Source of the DNA: Chitinophaga vietnamensis
GTDB lineage: Bacteria > Bacteroidota > Bacteroidia > Chitinophagales > Chitinophagaceae
Reading direction: 5' to 3'
NCBI RefSeq assembly: GCF_902167635.1
Contig: NZ_CABHMS010000003.1
Coordinates: 620,001-684,000 of the forward strand
Length of the DNA: 64,000 bases
Shown: piece by piece, positions 40,177 to 48,886 of the stretch
Layout: every line of letters begins with the position of its first letter
Position numbering within the stretch: the first letter of the stretch is position 1
Made by a program: the position numbers and the translations under genes
The notes under the pieces: model-generated
What the model was told of the DNA's origin: nothing
What the model saw: the letters and a program-made list of their open reading frames with translations, nothing else
The model's database searches: none

Positions 40177-42885
40177 CTAGAATTTGAAAGTATAACTCAG
40201 ATATGGTAAAGTTTTGAACACACTATATTGATACAATGATATCGGGTAGGTGGCGTCTATGCTGTAAAAAGCAAACTGGTCGAAGCTCACGATGAAAGGA
40301 TTGCTCCGGTCATAGACGTTATACACGCCGCCGCTGATCACATGCTGGAAGCGGCGGTTAATGCCCAGGTACACGTTGGTGCCGATATCCAGGTGGTGCA
40401 CTGCCCGCAGGCGATAATTGTTCAGGCGCGCGATGGATGGCAGATAATTGGGCGGATAACCGGAGATCGGCGTATATCTTTCATCGAGATAACCATTGAT
40501 ATTACGGGACCAATCGTAGTCAGGATATATCTGCTGCGGCAGCGTGAAAGGCGCGCCGCTGGCGAATTTCCAGGTGGCGGAAACATTCCATTGCGGCGTG
40601 ATGCGGTATTTAAGCGCCAGGGATATGGTATGCCGCCGGTCTTCTTTGTAAGGGAAGGAGCGGTTACCATTGAGGCGGTCAAACCTGCGCCAGGCCCATG
40701 CCAGCGTGTAAGAGAGCACGCCGGTAAGTTTGCCCTTCGTTTTTTCTACCAGCAATTCCGAACCATAATTATAGCCATGGCCGGCAATTACTTTCTTCTC
40801 CCAAAGGTCGGAGTTATCGAAAATATTGAGCACCGTGTTGGTGGTCACGATGTTGCTGAGTTCCTTGTAATACAGGTCCAGGTTGAATCGCCAGCTGCTG
40901 CCGAATTTCTTCTGGTAACCCAGGCTACCGGAGTATGACTGTTCCGGGAGTATGTTATCGGTGCTGGGCACCCAGAGGTCTGTGGGCAGGTTGATCACCG
41001 GTGTGGTCAGCTGGTGAACGAACTGTGTCATCTTCGCAAACGATACCTGCAGGTATTGTTCATGCGGTAATACCCAGCGGATCATCAGGCGCGGTTGTGC
41101 CGAGGCATAGAAGGAATGGGTTTGTGCCAGTGCCCCGAAATGCAGGCCTGGCCGCAGGATCAGGCGATCGTGCGCTATACGCATTTCATCTTCTATATAA
41201 GCGGAGAGCTCCGACATATAATACTTCGGCGCATCGCGTTTCTGCGCTTCGCCGGCGGCGATATTGGTGCGGTAGGCAGTTGGCGCAAAATTATGATAGG
41301 TATATCCGCCGCCGAAAGAGAGGCGATGGGTATTGTTGATGGTATATTCCGTTTCATTATTGATGGCGATATCGCGCACCCTTGATGTACCATTGCCTTT
41401 TACAAACAGCGAGTCGTTAAGGGTGAGGGGGATCAGTGATTTTTGAGAGAACTGATTGTAGAAACGGCTGTAAGTGGCGGTGGTATTGGTAAAGATGCGG
41501 GGATTGATCACCCTGGTCCATTTCAATGCAGCGGTGATGTTAGACCAGGCAAAGGTATAATCATCGAATAACTGGATCACGGGGTTCTCGCTGTTGATCG
41601 ACATTTTATCCTGCCCTTTATAGAAGCTCGCATACAGCCGGTTCTTTTTGTCGATGATGTGGTTCAGTTTAAAGTTGACATCATAGAGATAATATTTGCC
41701 GTACTCTTTGAGGAAGTTGTTGCCATACAGTACGTCTACGAGGGAGCGGCGTGCGGAGAGCGACATGGCAGTCTTATCTTTCACGACAGGACCTTCGAGC
41801 ACAGCGCTGACAGACACCGGGCTGATAGTGCTGCTGCCGTGCCATTCCTGCATGTTACCATCTTTCGTACGGATATCCACCACCGAGGAAAGGCGGCCAC
41901 CATAGCGGGCCGGGAAGGCATCTTTATACAGCGATACATCTTTTACGGCGTCGCCGTTGAAGATGGAGAATAATCCGAAGAGATGGCCGGTATGATAGAG
42001 CGGCACGCCATCGAGGAGGTAGAGGTTCTGATCGGAGCCGCCGCCTCTGATGAGCAGGTTGCTGCTGCTTTCCAGGGAGCTGCCCGTGCCGGGATAAAGC
42101 TGCAATGATTTGATCACATCTTTCTCGCCCAGCAGTGCCGGGAAATTGGCTACATAGCCCATCGGCATGTTGATATAGCCGGCATGCAACGTAATGGAAT
42201 CTTTATCGCTCTCGCTGCTGATCACTACTGTTTGCAGGAAGTTGCGGGCCGACATATGAATATCCAGCTGGCCTTCATCCGGCGGGGGAAGTGGCTGCAA
42301 TACGGTTTCATAGCCTACGTGCGAAAAAACGATGCTGCTGCAGGTGTCAGGCACTTGCAGGCTGTAGAAGCCGTAAGCATTGCTGATCGTGCCTCTGCGG
42401 GTAACAGGATCGTAGATGGAAGCGCCGATGATGGCCTCATTACTGTTATCTTCCTTCACAAACCCGCTCACGATGTAGTATTGCGTTTGCGAGTTTTCGC
42501 GCAACAGGAATATCTTGTCGTTGATGGCGGCCGCCTGGATGCCGCTGCCTTGCAGGATGGTGTTGAGTACGGCGCCCGTGGTTCTTTCGTTGCCGTTGAG
42601 CTGTACTTTCTTGTTGAGGTGCAGGAAATTGGAGCTGTACGACACCGGGATGCCGGTGCTGCGTTGCATGTCCTGGATAAAGAAAAGGATGGTACCCTGT
42701 TTCCGCGGCGGAACGTAGCGTCTTGCCAACAGGCTGTCGTGGCGCTCCTGAGCCAGGAGGAGCACTTGCGGAATCAATAGCAGTAACAGTAAGAATGTGC
42801 AGGCGCGGTTTAAAAATCTATTGGCTGATGACGATGGTATCGCCTTCTTGTCTGTATTTAAACCCAAGCAATAGTTGTAATTCAT
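40177..42885 (-). CDS. TonB-dependent receptor with STN-like and carboxypeptidase-regulatory domains
   Basis: 902 residues from the ATG at 42885; an ATG at 42897 is possible. Either start lies inside the 3' end of fecR (42818), so the genes overlap by about 68 bp. After the signal region (RACTFLLLLLLIPQVLLLAQ) comes an STN/secretin-like domain (TGIPVSYSSNFLHLNKKVQLNG, about 70-125) used for signalling to FecR. Then a carboxypeptidase-D regulatory fold (YYIVSGFVKEDNSNEAIIGASIY), the plug (LLIRGGGSDQNLYLLDGVPLYHTGH), and a 22-strand barrel ending TLPYLSYTFKF. It imports an unknown ligand in an energy-dependent way. Confidence 0.93.
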   Translation of the reverse strand: MNYNYCLGLNTDKKAIPSSSANRFLNRACTFLLLLLLIPQVLLLAQERHDSLLARRYVPPRKQGTILFFIQDMQRSTGIPVSYSSNFLHLNKKVQLNGNERTTGAVLNTILQGSGIQAAAINDKIFLLRENSQTQYYIVSGFVKEDNSNEAIIGASIYDPVTRRGTISNAYGFYSLQVPDTCSSIVFSHVGYETVLQPLPPPDEGQLDIHMSARNFLQTVVISSESDKDSITLHAGYINMPMGYVANFPALLGEKDVIKSLQLYPGTGSSLESSSNLLIRGGGSDQNLYLLDGVPLYHTGHLFGLFSIFNGDAVKDVSLYKDAFPARYGGRLSSVVDIRTKDGNMQEWHGSSTISPVSVSAVLEGPVVKDKTAMSLSARRSLVDVLYGNNFLKEYGKYYLYDVNFKLNHIIDKKNRLYASFYKGQDKMSINSENPVIQLFDDYTFAWSNITAALKWTRVINPRIFTNTTATYSRFYNQFSQKSLIPLTLNDSLFVKGNGTSRVRDIAINNETEYTINNTHRLSFGGGYTYHNFAPTAYRTNIAAGEAQKRDAPKYYMSELSAYIEDEMRIAHDRLILRPGLHFGALAQTHSFYASAQPRLMIRWVLPHEQYLQVSFAKMTQFVHQLTTPVINLPTDLWVPSTDNILPEQSYSGSLGYQKKFGSSWRFNLDLYYKELSNIVTTNTVLNIFDNSDLWEKKVIAGHGYNYGSELLVEKTKGKLTGVLSYTLAWAWRRFDRLNGNRSFPYKEDRRHTISLALKYRITPQWNVSATWKFASGAPFTLPQQIYPDYDWSRNINGYLDERYTPISGYPPNYLPSIARLNNYRLRAVHHLDIGTNVYLGINRRFQHVISGGVYNVYDRSNPFIVSFDQFAFYSIDATYPISLYQYSVFKTLPYLSYTFKF

Positions 42886-43795
42886 GCAAAACCTCATCAC
42901 AGGACTGGTCCTTGAAGCTGATGGTCGCTTTTTGCTGAGCCGCAGTTTCACGGTACGTATCTTCAATCCTGATAACTTTCCCGTAAAAATCGGCTAATTG
43001 TGGCAATATTTCAACTAGAGATTGATCATTAAACTGTAATATGCCTGTTTTCCAGGCGAGGAAGTTGAGATTATCGTTGTCTGTGGCGTATACGTCTTTG
43101 TCTGTAGATACGCCTTTGCGGCCGGTTTCGAGGATAACGTTGGAATCGTCTTTCTCTCTGCCCAGTTTCACTTTACCGGAGGCCACGATCACGATGGTGC
43201 CGCTGTCGCGGGTTTGAACGATAAAGGAAGTGCCGAGTACTTCTATGATAGAATGGTCAGGGGTTTTAACGAAGAAGGGGTGGCCGGGGTCCTGGGCGAT
43301 GTCGAAGAAGGCGTCGCCTTTCAGTTCCACGATGCGTTGATTATTGAGATATTCATTTGTATAGCGGATGGTAGCGCCGGGGCGCAAAGTAACCTTGGAT
43401 TTATCGGCCAGTACTACTTCTTTTATTTTACCGTCGGTGGCGCTCACTTCGTGCATGCCACGGGAGGGGCTGTTAGCCATCCACCAGGCGCCGGCGGAAA
43501 GGATCAGCAGCACGGCTGCCGCAGCGGCGTATTTGATCCACATGGATCTTACCTTGGGAGCAGCAGCGGGTTGCAGTGCCTGATTCACTTTTTGCCAGGC
43601 GGCTGCAGTATTGTATTGACGGGTAGGTAAGGCGGCCGGCACATCACGCCACAACTGCGCAAGTTTGGTATAGGTTTCCCTGTTGGCTGGATCAGCATTT
43701 AACCAGGTTTCCAGTGTCTGTGCTTCTTCCGGGGAAATCTGCGACGACAGTTGTTTCGCAATTATTTCGTGTATGTAGGTATCATTTTGGTCCAT
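42818..43795 (-). CDS. FecR-family anti-sigma factor
   Basis: 325 residues: N-terminal cytoplasmic helical part (AKQLSSQISPEEAQTLETWL), one transmembrane helix (about 84-106), FecR domain (DGKIKEVVLADKSKVTLRPGATIRY, ELKGDAFFDIAQDPGHPFFVKTPDHSIIEVLGTSF) and the C-terminal DUF4974 module (LQFNDQSLVEILPQLADFYGKVIRIED). It transmits the receptor's signal to the sigma factor encoded 61 bp upstream. Confidence 0.95.
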   Translation of the reverse strand: MDQNDTYIHEIIAKQLSSQISPEEAQTLETWLNADPANRETYTKLAQLWRDVPAALPTRQYNTAAAWQKVNQALQPAAAPKVRSMWIKYAAAAAVLLILSAGAWWMANSPSRGMHEVSATDGKIKEVVLADKSKVTLRPGATIRYTNEYLNNQRIVELKGDAFFDIAQDPGHPFFVKTPDHSIIEVLGTSFIVQTRDSGTIVIVASGKVKLGREKDDSNVILETGRKGVSTDKDVYATDNDNLNFLAWKTGILQFNDQSLVEILPQLADFYGKVIRIEDTYRETAAQQKATISFKDQSCDEVLHELQLLLGFKYRQEGDTIVISQ

Positions 43796-43856
43796 AATAC
43801 AGTGTGCTCTGATTATTAAACGCGGGCAGCTGGCCTTACCCTCTATTATCTAATTG

Positions 43857-44417
43857 TTATTTTACAAATATTTTCAGTACTATCAATAATGCGGCGGGAA
43901 GTCCATACTGGCGCAGGTATTTGCGGAGCAGTTTCAGGGCGCGCCCCATATAGTTTTCCACCGTTTTAGCCGACAGCCCCATATCGTCCGCCGCCTGCTG
44001 GTGGGTCATGCCCTGCATGCGGCAACGGGTAAACACTTCATAACACTGAGGAGGCAGGTTGGCAATCGCCTCCCTTACCAATTGCTCATAATACGGTTTC
44101 ACACGCTCACGCTCCTGTAGATCCGGCTCTTCGCTCGTATCCAGGGTCAGCTCAAAGGCCTTGCTGTTGGCATTTTCCACGGCTTTCTTCCGCAATACAG
44201 AAATGGAATTGTTACGCACCGCCCTGAAAAGATAGGCCTTGATATTGGGCATACCGATCATGTCCTGGTGCTTCTGCCATAATTTAATGAAGGTTTCCTG
44301 TACCACATCTTCGGCCGCTGCATCATCATTCAGAAAGCTGTATGCGTAGTTACACAACTCATTGTACAGCGAATGAAATAATTCATTATAGGCTTGGTAA
44401 GAAGGCGTTGTAATCAT
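43857..44417 (-). CDS. ECF RNA polymerase sigma factor
   Basis: 186 residues. Sigma region 2: LYNELCNYAYSFLNDDAAAEDVVQETFIKLWQKH; region 4: IANLPPQCYEVFTRCRMQGMTHQQAADDMGLSAKTVENYMGRALKLLRKYL. Bacteroidota FecI-like group. It is the first gene of the sigma-FecR-receptor-DUF4249 unit and is expected to direct transcription of the downstream receptor genes when released by FecR. Confidence 0.95.
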   Translation of the reverse strand: MITTPSYQAYNELFHSLYNELCNYAYSFLNDDAAAEDVVQETFIKLWQKHQDMIGMPNIKAYLFRAVRNNSISVLRKKAVENANSKAFELTLDTSEEPDLQERERVKPYYEQLVREAIANLPPQCYEVFTRCRMQGMTHQQAADDMGLSAKTVENYMGRALKLLRKYLRQYGLPAALLIVLKIFVK

Positions 44418-44591
44418 CTAACCTTCACAGAATTTTAAAATGAAATGAACCCTGCTAAAGTAGATATTTTTTTTCTCACAATAACAATAGGGGGCCATAC
44501 ATTTTTCTGCGTCTTATTATAACGCCAAGGCCTATATACTGATTCATATACCATCGAACCTATTTAGTTTTAGTCTGTGTTTTTTAAATTC

Positions 44592-44627
44592 AGCGGTTGC
44601 GCGAACTAGCAGCGTAACCGCTTTTTT
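44592..44627 (+). terminator. Orphan terminator-like hairpin
   Basis: Stem AGCGGTTGCGC (44592-44602) / GCGTAACCGCT (44612-44622) with one G-T pair, then TTTTTT. No + strand gene precedes it; it could end a small RNA or attenuate the GH3 transcript. Confidence 0.6.
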
Positions 44628-44679
44628 CTTCCCCCATCTTTTTAATATCTTCTCCAATAATAATCCTATTTTGCCTGTT

Positions 44680-44699
44680 CTTTGCAATCCATTGCAAAG
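44680..44699. promoter_or_regulatory. Perfect dyad upstream of the GH3 gene
   Basis: CTTTGCAA-TCCA-TTGCAAAG, 8-bp perfect arms, 38 bp before the ATG. Its form resembles operators of LacI- or TetR-type repressors; no such regulator is encoded nearby. Confidence 0.45.
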
Positions 44700-44737
44700 A
44701 CGAGTATTTTAGGTCGATCTTTTAAAAACACAGCGAC

Positions 44738-47143
44738 ATGAACTGGAGGAATAAGGCCCTGGGCCTGATCATGGTAATGATGGCCACCATCGCCGCCGCG
44801 CAGCAACGGGCGCCCATCTACCGTAATGGCTGGATCGATTTCAACAAGAACGGCAGGAAAGATATTTTCGAAGACCCCACACAACCCGTAGACGCCCGCA
44901 TCCAGGACCTGCTGTCGCAGATGACCCTCGATGAAAAGACCTGCCAGATGGCCACCCTCTATGGCTATGGCCGCGTATTGAAAGACGAAATGCCCACACC
45001 GGAATGGAAAAATAAAGTATGGAAAGATGGCATCGCCAATATAGACGAGGAATTGAACAGTCTTGCCAACAATAAAAAAGCCCAGACGGCATTTTCCTAT
45101 CCTTTTAATAAACATGCCGCAGCCATCAACACGCTGCAACGCTGGTTCATAGAAGAAACGAGGCTGGGCATCCCGGTCGACTTCACCAACGAAGGTATTC
45201 ATGGCCTGTGCCACGACCGCGCCACGCCGCTGTGCGCGCCGATCGGCATCGGCAGCACCTGGAACCGGCAGCTCGTGAGCCAGGCCGGCCACATCGTAGG
45301 CCGCGAAGCCAGGCTGCTCGGCTATACCAACGTATATACGCCCATCCTCGACCCCGCCCGCGATCCACGCTGGGGCAGGGTAGTAGAGTGCTACGGCGAA
45401 GATCCCTTCCTCATCGCGGAACTCGGCAAACAGATGGTGCTCGGCGTGCAAAGCGAAGGCGTAGCCTCCACCCTCAAGCATTATGCCGTATACAGCGTGC
45501 CCAAAGGCGGCCGTGATGGCGACGCCCGCACCGACCCGCATGTGGCTCCCCGCGAAATGCACCAGCTGTTCCTCTATCCCTTCCGCCGCGTGATACAGGA
45601 AGCGCACCCGCTGGGCGTGATGAGCAGCTATAACGACTGGGACGGCGTTCCGGTGAGCGGCAGCTACTATTTCCTCACCGAACTGCTGCGCCAGGCCTTC
45701 GGCTTCGAGGGCTATGTCGTGTCAGACAGTGAGGCGGTAGAATATATTTTTTCCAAACACCATGTGGCAACAGATTACAAAGATGCCGTGAGACAGGCCG
45801 TGGAAGCAGGTTTGAACGTACGCACCAATTTTACGCCGCCGGAAGATTTCATCCGGCCGCTCCGCGAACTGGTGCAGGAAAGCCGTCTCTCCATGAAAAC
45901 GGTCGACAGTCGCGTAGCCGATGTGCTCCGCGTGAAATTCAAGCTGGGCCTCTTTGATCATCCCTATGTGGACGAGAAAGCGGCCGATAAAGGCGTACAT
46001 ACCGCCGCTGATGATACTTTCGCCTTGCAGCTCAACCGCGAATCGCTGGTGCTGCTAAAGAATGATCGCAACACCTTGCCCCTGGATAAAAAGAAAATCC
46101 GCCGCATCCTCGTAACAGGCCCGCTGGCGGCCAATGCCAGTTATGCCACGAGCCGTTACGGTCCTTCCAACAACCCTGTGATATCCGTGCTGGACGGCAT
46201 CCGCCAGCTATATGGTAAAGACGTTGACATTACCTATGCGCAGGGCTGCGAAGTGGTAAACCCCGGCTGGCCCGGCACAGAGCTGATCCCCACACCGCTG
46301 GATTCCACCGAGCAATTACGTATAACCGACGCCGTTAGTAAGGCCCGCGAAGCTGATCTGGTGATAGCAGTAGTAGGAGAAGATGAAAAGCGCGTAGGGG
46401 AGAGCCTTTCGCGTACCAGTCTTGACCTGCCGGGCCGACAGCAGCAATTGCTCGAAGCCCTGCATGCCACCGGCAAGCCCGTAGTGGCGGTGCTGATCAA
46501 TGGCCAGCCGCTCACCATCAACTGGGCGCAGCAAAACCTGCCGGCTATTCTTGAGGCCTGGTTCCCCGGCCCGCAGGGCGGCATCGCAGTGGCAGAAACA
46601 CTTTTCGGCGATTACAATCCCGGTGGTAAACTGCCCGTCACTTTTCCGAAAACAAGCGGGCAACTCGAATATAATTTTCCTTATAAGCCGGGATCGCACG
46701 CCGGACAACCATCTTCAGGCAATAACGGTTACGGACGTACGAGCGTGAACGGCGCGCTGTATCCTTTTGGATATGGTCTTAGTTATACCACCTTCACTTA
46801 CAGCAACCTGGTAGTTACGCCCTTGAAACAGGCCTCCCAGGGCGATTTTCACATCAGCGTGGATATCACTAACACGGGTACACGAAAAGGAGACGAGATC
46901 GTACAGCTCTACCTGCACGATGAGGTAAGCAGCGTTACCACCTACGTTTGGCAGCTGCGCGGCTTTGAGCGCATCACGTTGGCGCCCGGCGAAAAGAAGA
47001 CCGTGCAATTTGTTTTGCATCCTGATGATCTCGCATTACTCGATCGTAACATGAACTGGACCGTAGAGCCAGGCGCCTTCCAGCTGGCCATAGGCGCCTC
47101 TTCCGAAGATATGAAGCTCAAACAAACCATAACAGTGATGTAA
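44738..47143 (+). CDS. Glycoside hydrolase family 3 beta-glucosidase-like enzyme
   Basis: 801 residues with a signal peptide (ending IAAAQQ). GH3 N-terminal barrel with TNEGIHGL, PILDPARDPRWGRVVECYGEDPFLIAELG and the nucleophile motif GYVVSDSEAVEY (first Asp); GH3 C-terminal domain (ESLVLLKNDRNTLPLDK, VVGEDEKRVGESLSRTSLDLPGRQ) and a fibronectin type III-like end (YTTFTYSNLVV, GDEIVQLYLHDEVSSVTTYVWQLRGFERI). The closest function by layout is BglX-like beta-glucosidase or beta-xylosidase in the periplasm. No polysaccharide locus surrounds it. Followed by palindrome H5. Confidence 0.9.
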   Translation: MNWRNKALGLIMVMMATIAAAQQRAPIYRNGWIDFNKNGRKDIFEDPTQPVDARIQDLLSQMTLDEKTCQMATLYGYGRVLKDEMPTPEWKNKVWKDGIANIDEELNSLANNKKAQTAFSYPFNKHAAAINTLQRWFIEETRLGIPVDFTNEGIHGLCHDRATPLCAPIGIGSTWNRQLVSQAGHIVGREARLLGYTNVYTPILDPARDPRWGRVVECYGEDPFLIAELGKQMVLGVQSEGVASTLKHYAVYSVPKGGRDGDARTDPHVAPREMHQLFLYPFRRVIQEAHPLGVMSSYNDWDGVPVSGSYYFLTELLRQAFGFEGYVVSDSEAVEYIFSKHHVATDYKDAVRQAVEAGLNVRTNFTPPEDFIRPLRELVQESRLSMKTVDSRVADVLRVKFKLGLFDHPYVDEKAADKGVHTAADDTFALQLNRESLVLLKNDRNTLPLDKKKIRRILVTGPLAANASYATSRYGPSNNPVISVLDGIRQLYGKDVDITYAQGCEVVNPGWPGTELIPTPLDSTEQLRITDAVSKAREADLVIAVVGEDEKRVGESLSRTSLDLPGRQQQLLEALHATGKPVVAVLINGQPLTINWAQQNLPAILEAWFPGPQGGIAVAETLFGDYNPGGKLPVTFPKTSGQLEYNFPYKPGSHAGQPSSGNNGYGRTSVNGALYPFGYGLSYTTFTYSNLVVTPLKQASQGDFHISVDITNTGTRKGDEIVQLYLHDEVSSVTTYVWQLRGFERITLAPGEKKTVQFVLHPDDLALLDRNMNWTVEPGAFQLAIGASSEDMKLKQTITVM

Positions 47144-47145
47144 GA

Positions 47146-47292
47146 ATGTGAGGATTTTTTGATGGGAGAATTTAGTGAGAAGATCGCAGCGGAGATCTTT
47201 AAGAAGGCAGCCCTTGAAGCGCTTTGAGCGCTTCAAGGGCTCGAACCTCGTTAATCTCCGCGTTAAATTCTCCCATCAAAAAATCCTCACAT
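47146..47292 (+). repeat. Giant palindrome H5 (29-bp perfect outer arms, shared core) 3' of the GH3 gene
   Basis: Outer arms 47146-47174 and 47264-47292 are perfect over 29 bp, starting 2 bp after the stop codon. The centre includes the 33-bp core hairpin (47209-47241: stem AGCCCTTGAAGCGCT, loop TTG) found also in H2 and H8, here in the opposite orientation as judged by the loop. Between outer arm and core pairing is imperfect. Confidence 0.93.
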
Positions 47293-47361
47293 CCCTAAAT
47301 TATTCACACATGTAATCGATAATTAATATTATCTTGGCTCTTCAAAACCTTTGCCATTCAC

Positions 47362-48858
47362 ATGAATAATTTGGTAAGAGCCGCCATTGTAGCCATTCCG
47401 ATTGCGATATCTGCCTGTAATCAAAACAGCGGCAACAACGAAAACTCGTCAAAAGATACGGCTGCCACCGCCACCGTGATCACTGCCAATGTAGATTTTG
47501 ACAAGCTGCTGGCTGCTTTGCCTGTATTGGAACTGCCTTTCGATAAATATAGGCTGGAAGATATACCAGCCAACAAGTTCACACCGGTGAACAAAGACCA
47601 TCGCTATGTATCGTATAAAGCGGGACTGCTGGCCCGCAAGCCGCGGTACATCGCTATCATCTATCAATGCAATGTCAATCCGGATAAAGGTTGGTATCAT
47701 ACCTATCTCGTTACCTATACTCCCGCAGGAAAAGAAATTGCCCGTGAAGAGATCGCGATGAATACACTGGAAGAGAATGGTAACGAGAAATCCAATATAT
47801 CCACGGTGCCCGTGCTGGAGAATGATTCCATCGTAGAACTGCGAATGCAATGGTACCGCTACGAAACAAAAAATGAAGATGAGCCGAAAAGCAAGGCACG
47901 CCTCAGGATGCTGAAAATAAACCCCGATGGCGCCATCATCCATCTGCCTCAGGAAACAGATAGTTTCGAAGCATTCATGAAACGTTTTCCGGTATTGAAA
48001 CTGCCGCTCACCATTGATAAAAAGCCTGAAACTGCCACCCTGCGGCCGCTTTCCAAACTTACGCCCTATTATAATTTCGAAGAATTTATCTTTTACGACA
48101 GTCTCAATCTTTATCACTACGGTAAAGTGATCACCAACAATAAAGTACCACTGCTACTATATGCCACAGGGCATATGGAGCAGGAAGAAATGGTGATGGA
48201 CCCATCTATACAACTGGTATCTTACAATGAAAACGGTAAAGAAGTGAACCGCTGCATTGCCTTTGGCGCTATGGGCGCCGAAGGTTACTACACCGATGTG
48301 AAAAGCACGATAATCGCGCCAGACGGCTCTTTCAAACAAGTGGAAGAAGTGGGCGAGCCCGGCGACAATACGCGCGTGACAACGAAAATTTTTACCTGGA
48401 ACCGTAACACTACCATCGATAATGATGGTAAATTTCATACCATTTATACTTCGCTTCTCCTGTCATCTCCCCAGTTTACAGAAAAAGCATTGAAGATAAA
48501 ATTGAAAGAGAGAAGGGAGGCAGAAACGCCGCACAGCCCGTACAGCGCAAATTTCAATGAAGATGTGACGCTTATTCCATGGGAGAAACCCTTGTTATTG
48601 AAGCTGCACATTTTTCAAAATGAACACGAGCTGCTGGCAGAATTTTTTACGGTAGACAGCAAGGGCAAATTACTGGACCGTTATACCTTTATCAATACCC
48701 TGAAGAAAACGCCCTACGACCAGGTAAAGGCGGGCGACAACGCCGATCACGATGCGACGGCCGACGAGGAAAGCCGCCACCTGCAAGGGCCAGCGCTCAT
48801 TCAACTCGCCGACAAACAGCTGGAAGTTACGCCGGATGGCAGGTTCAAGATGAAATAA
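47362..48858 (+). CDS. Hypothetical lipoprotein with internal duplication
   Basis: 498 residues. Lipoprotein signal (MNNLVRAAIVAIPIAISAC-N), a Ser/Asn-rich linker, then two related modules: the first begins FDKLLAALPVLELPFDKY (near residue 47) and the second FEAFMKRFPVLKLPLTID (near 205), each followed by a beta-rich stretch with a conserved tyrosine pattern. The tail is acidic (DNADHDATADEESRH). No known domain recognised. It follows palindrome H5 and stands alone in orientation with the acyl-CoA dehydrogenase 28 bp downstream. Confidence 0.7.
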   Translation: MNNLVRAAIVAIPIAISACNQNSGNNENSSKDTAATATVITANVDFDKLLAALPVLELPFDKYRLEDIPANKFTPVNKDHRYVSYKAGLLARKPRYIAIIYQCNVNPDKGWYHTYLVTYTPAGKEIAREEIAMNTLEENGNEKSNISTVPVLENDSIVELRMQWYRYETKNEDEPKSKARLRMLKINPDGAIIHLPQETDSFEAFMKRFPVLKLPLTIDKKPETATLRPLSKLTPYYNFEEFIFYDSLNLYHYGKVITNNKVPLLLYATGHMEQEEMVMDPSIQLVSYNENGKEVNRCIAFGAMGAEGYYTDVKSTIIAPDGSFKQVEEVGEPGDNTRVTTKIFTWNRNTTIDNDGKFHTIYTSLLLSSPQFTEKALKIKLKERREAETPHSPYSANFNEDVTLIPWEKPLLLKLHIFQNEHELLAEFFTVDSKGKLLDRYTFINTLKKTPYDQVKAGDNADHDATADEESRHLQGPALIQLADKQLEVTPDGRFKMK

Positions 48859-48886
48859 TTCGTACATTCATCTAAAACCATGTATT

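Larger units (their letters stand above)
44418..44737. other. Divergent intergenic region with orphan terminator and dyad
   Basis: 320 bp between the ECF sigma gene (-) and the GH3 gene (+). It holds a terminator-like hairpin (44592-44627) with no known gene before it and a perfect dyad (44680-44699). No protein-coding ORF of note. Confidence 0.7.

Noticed and set aside
44666-45607. Minus-strand ORF of 313 residues
   Set aside because: Antisense to the GH3 glucosidase; no start context or domain.
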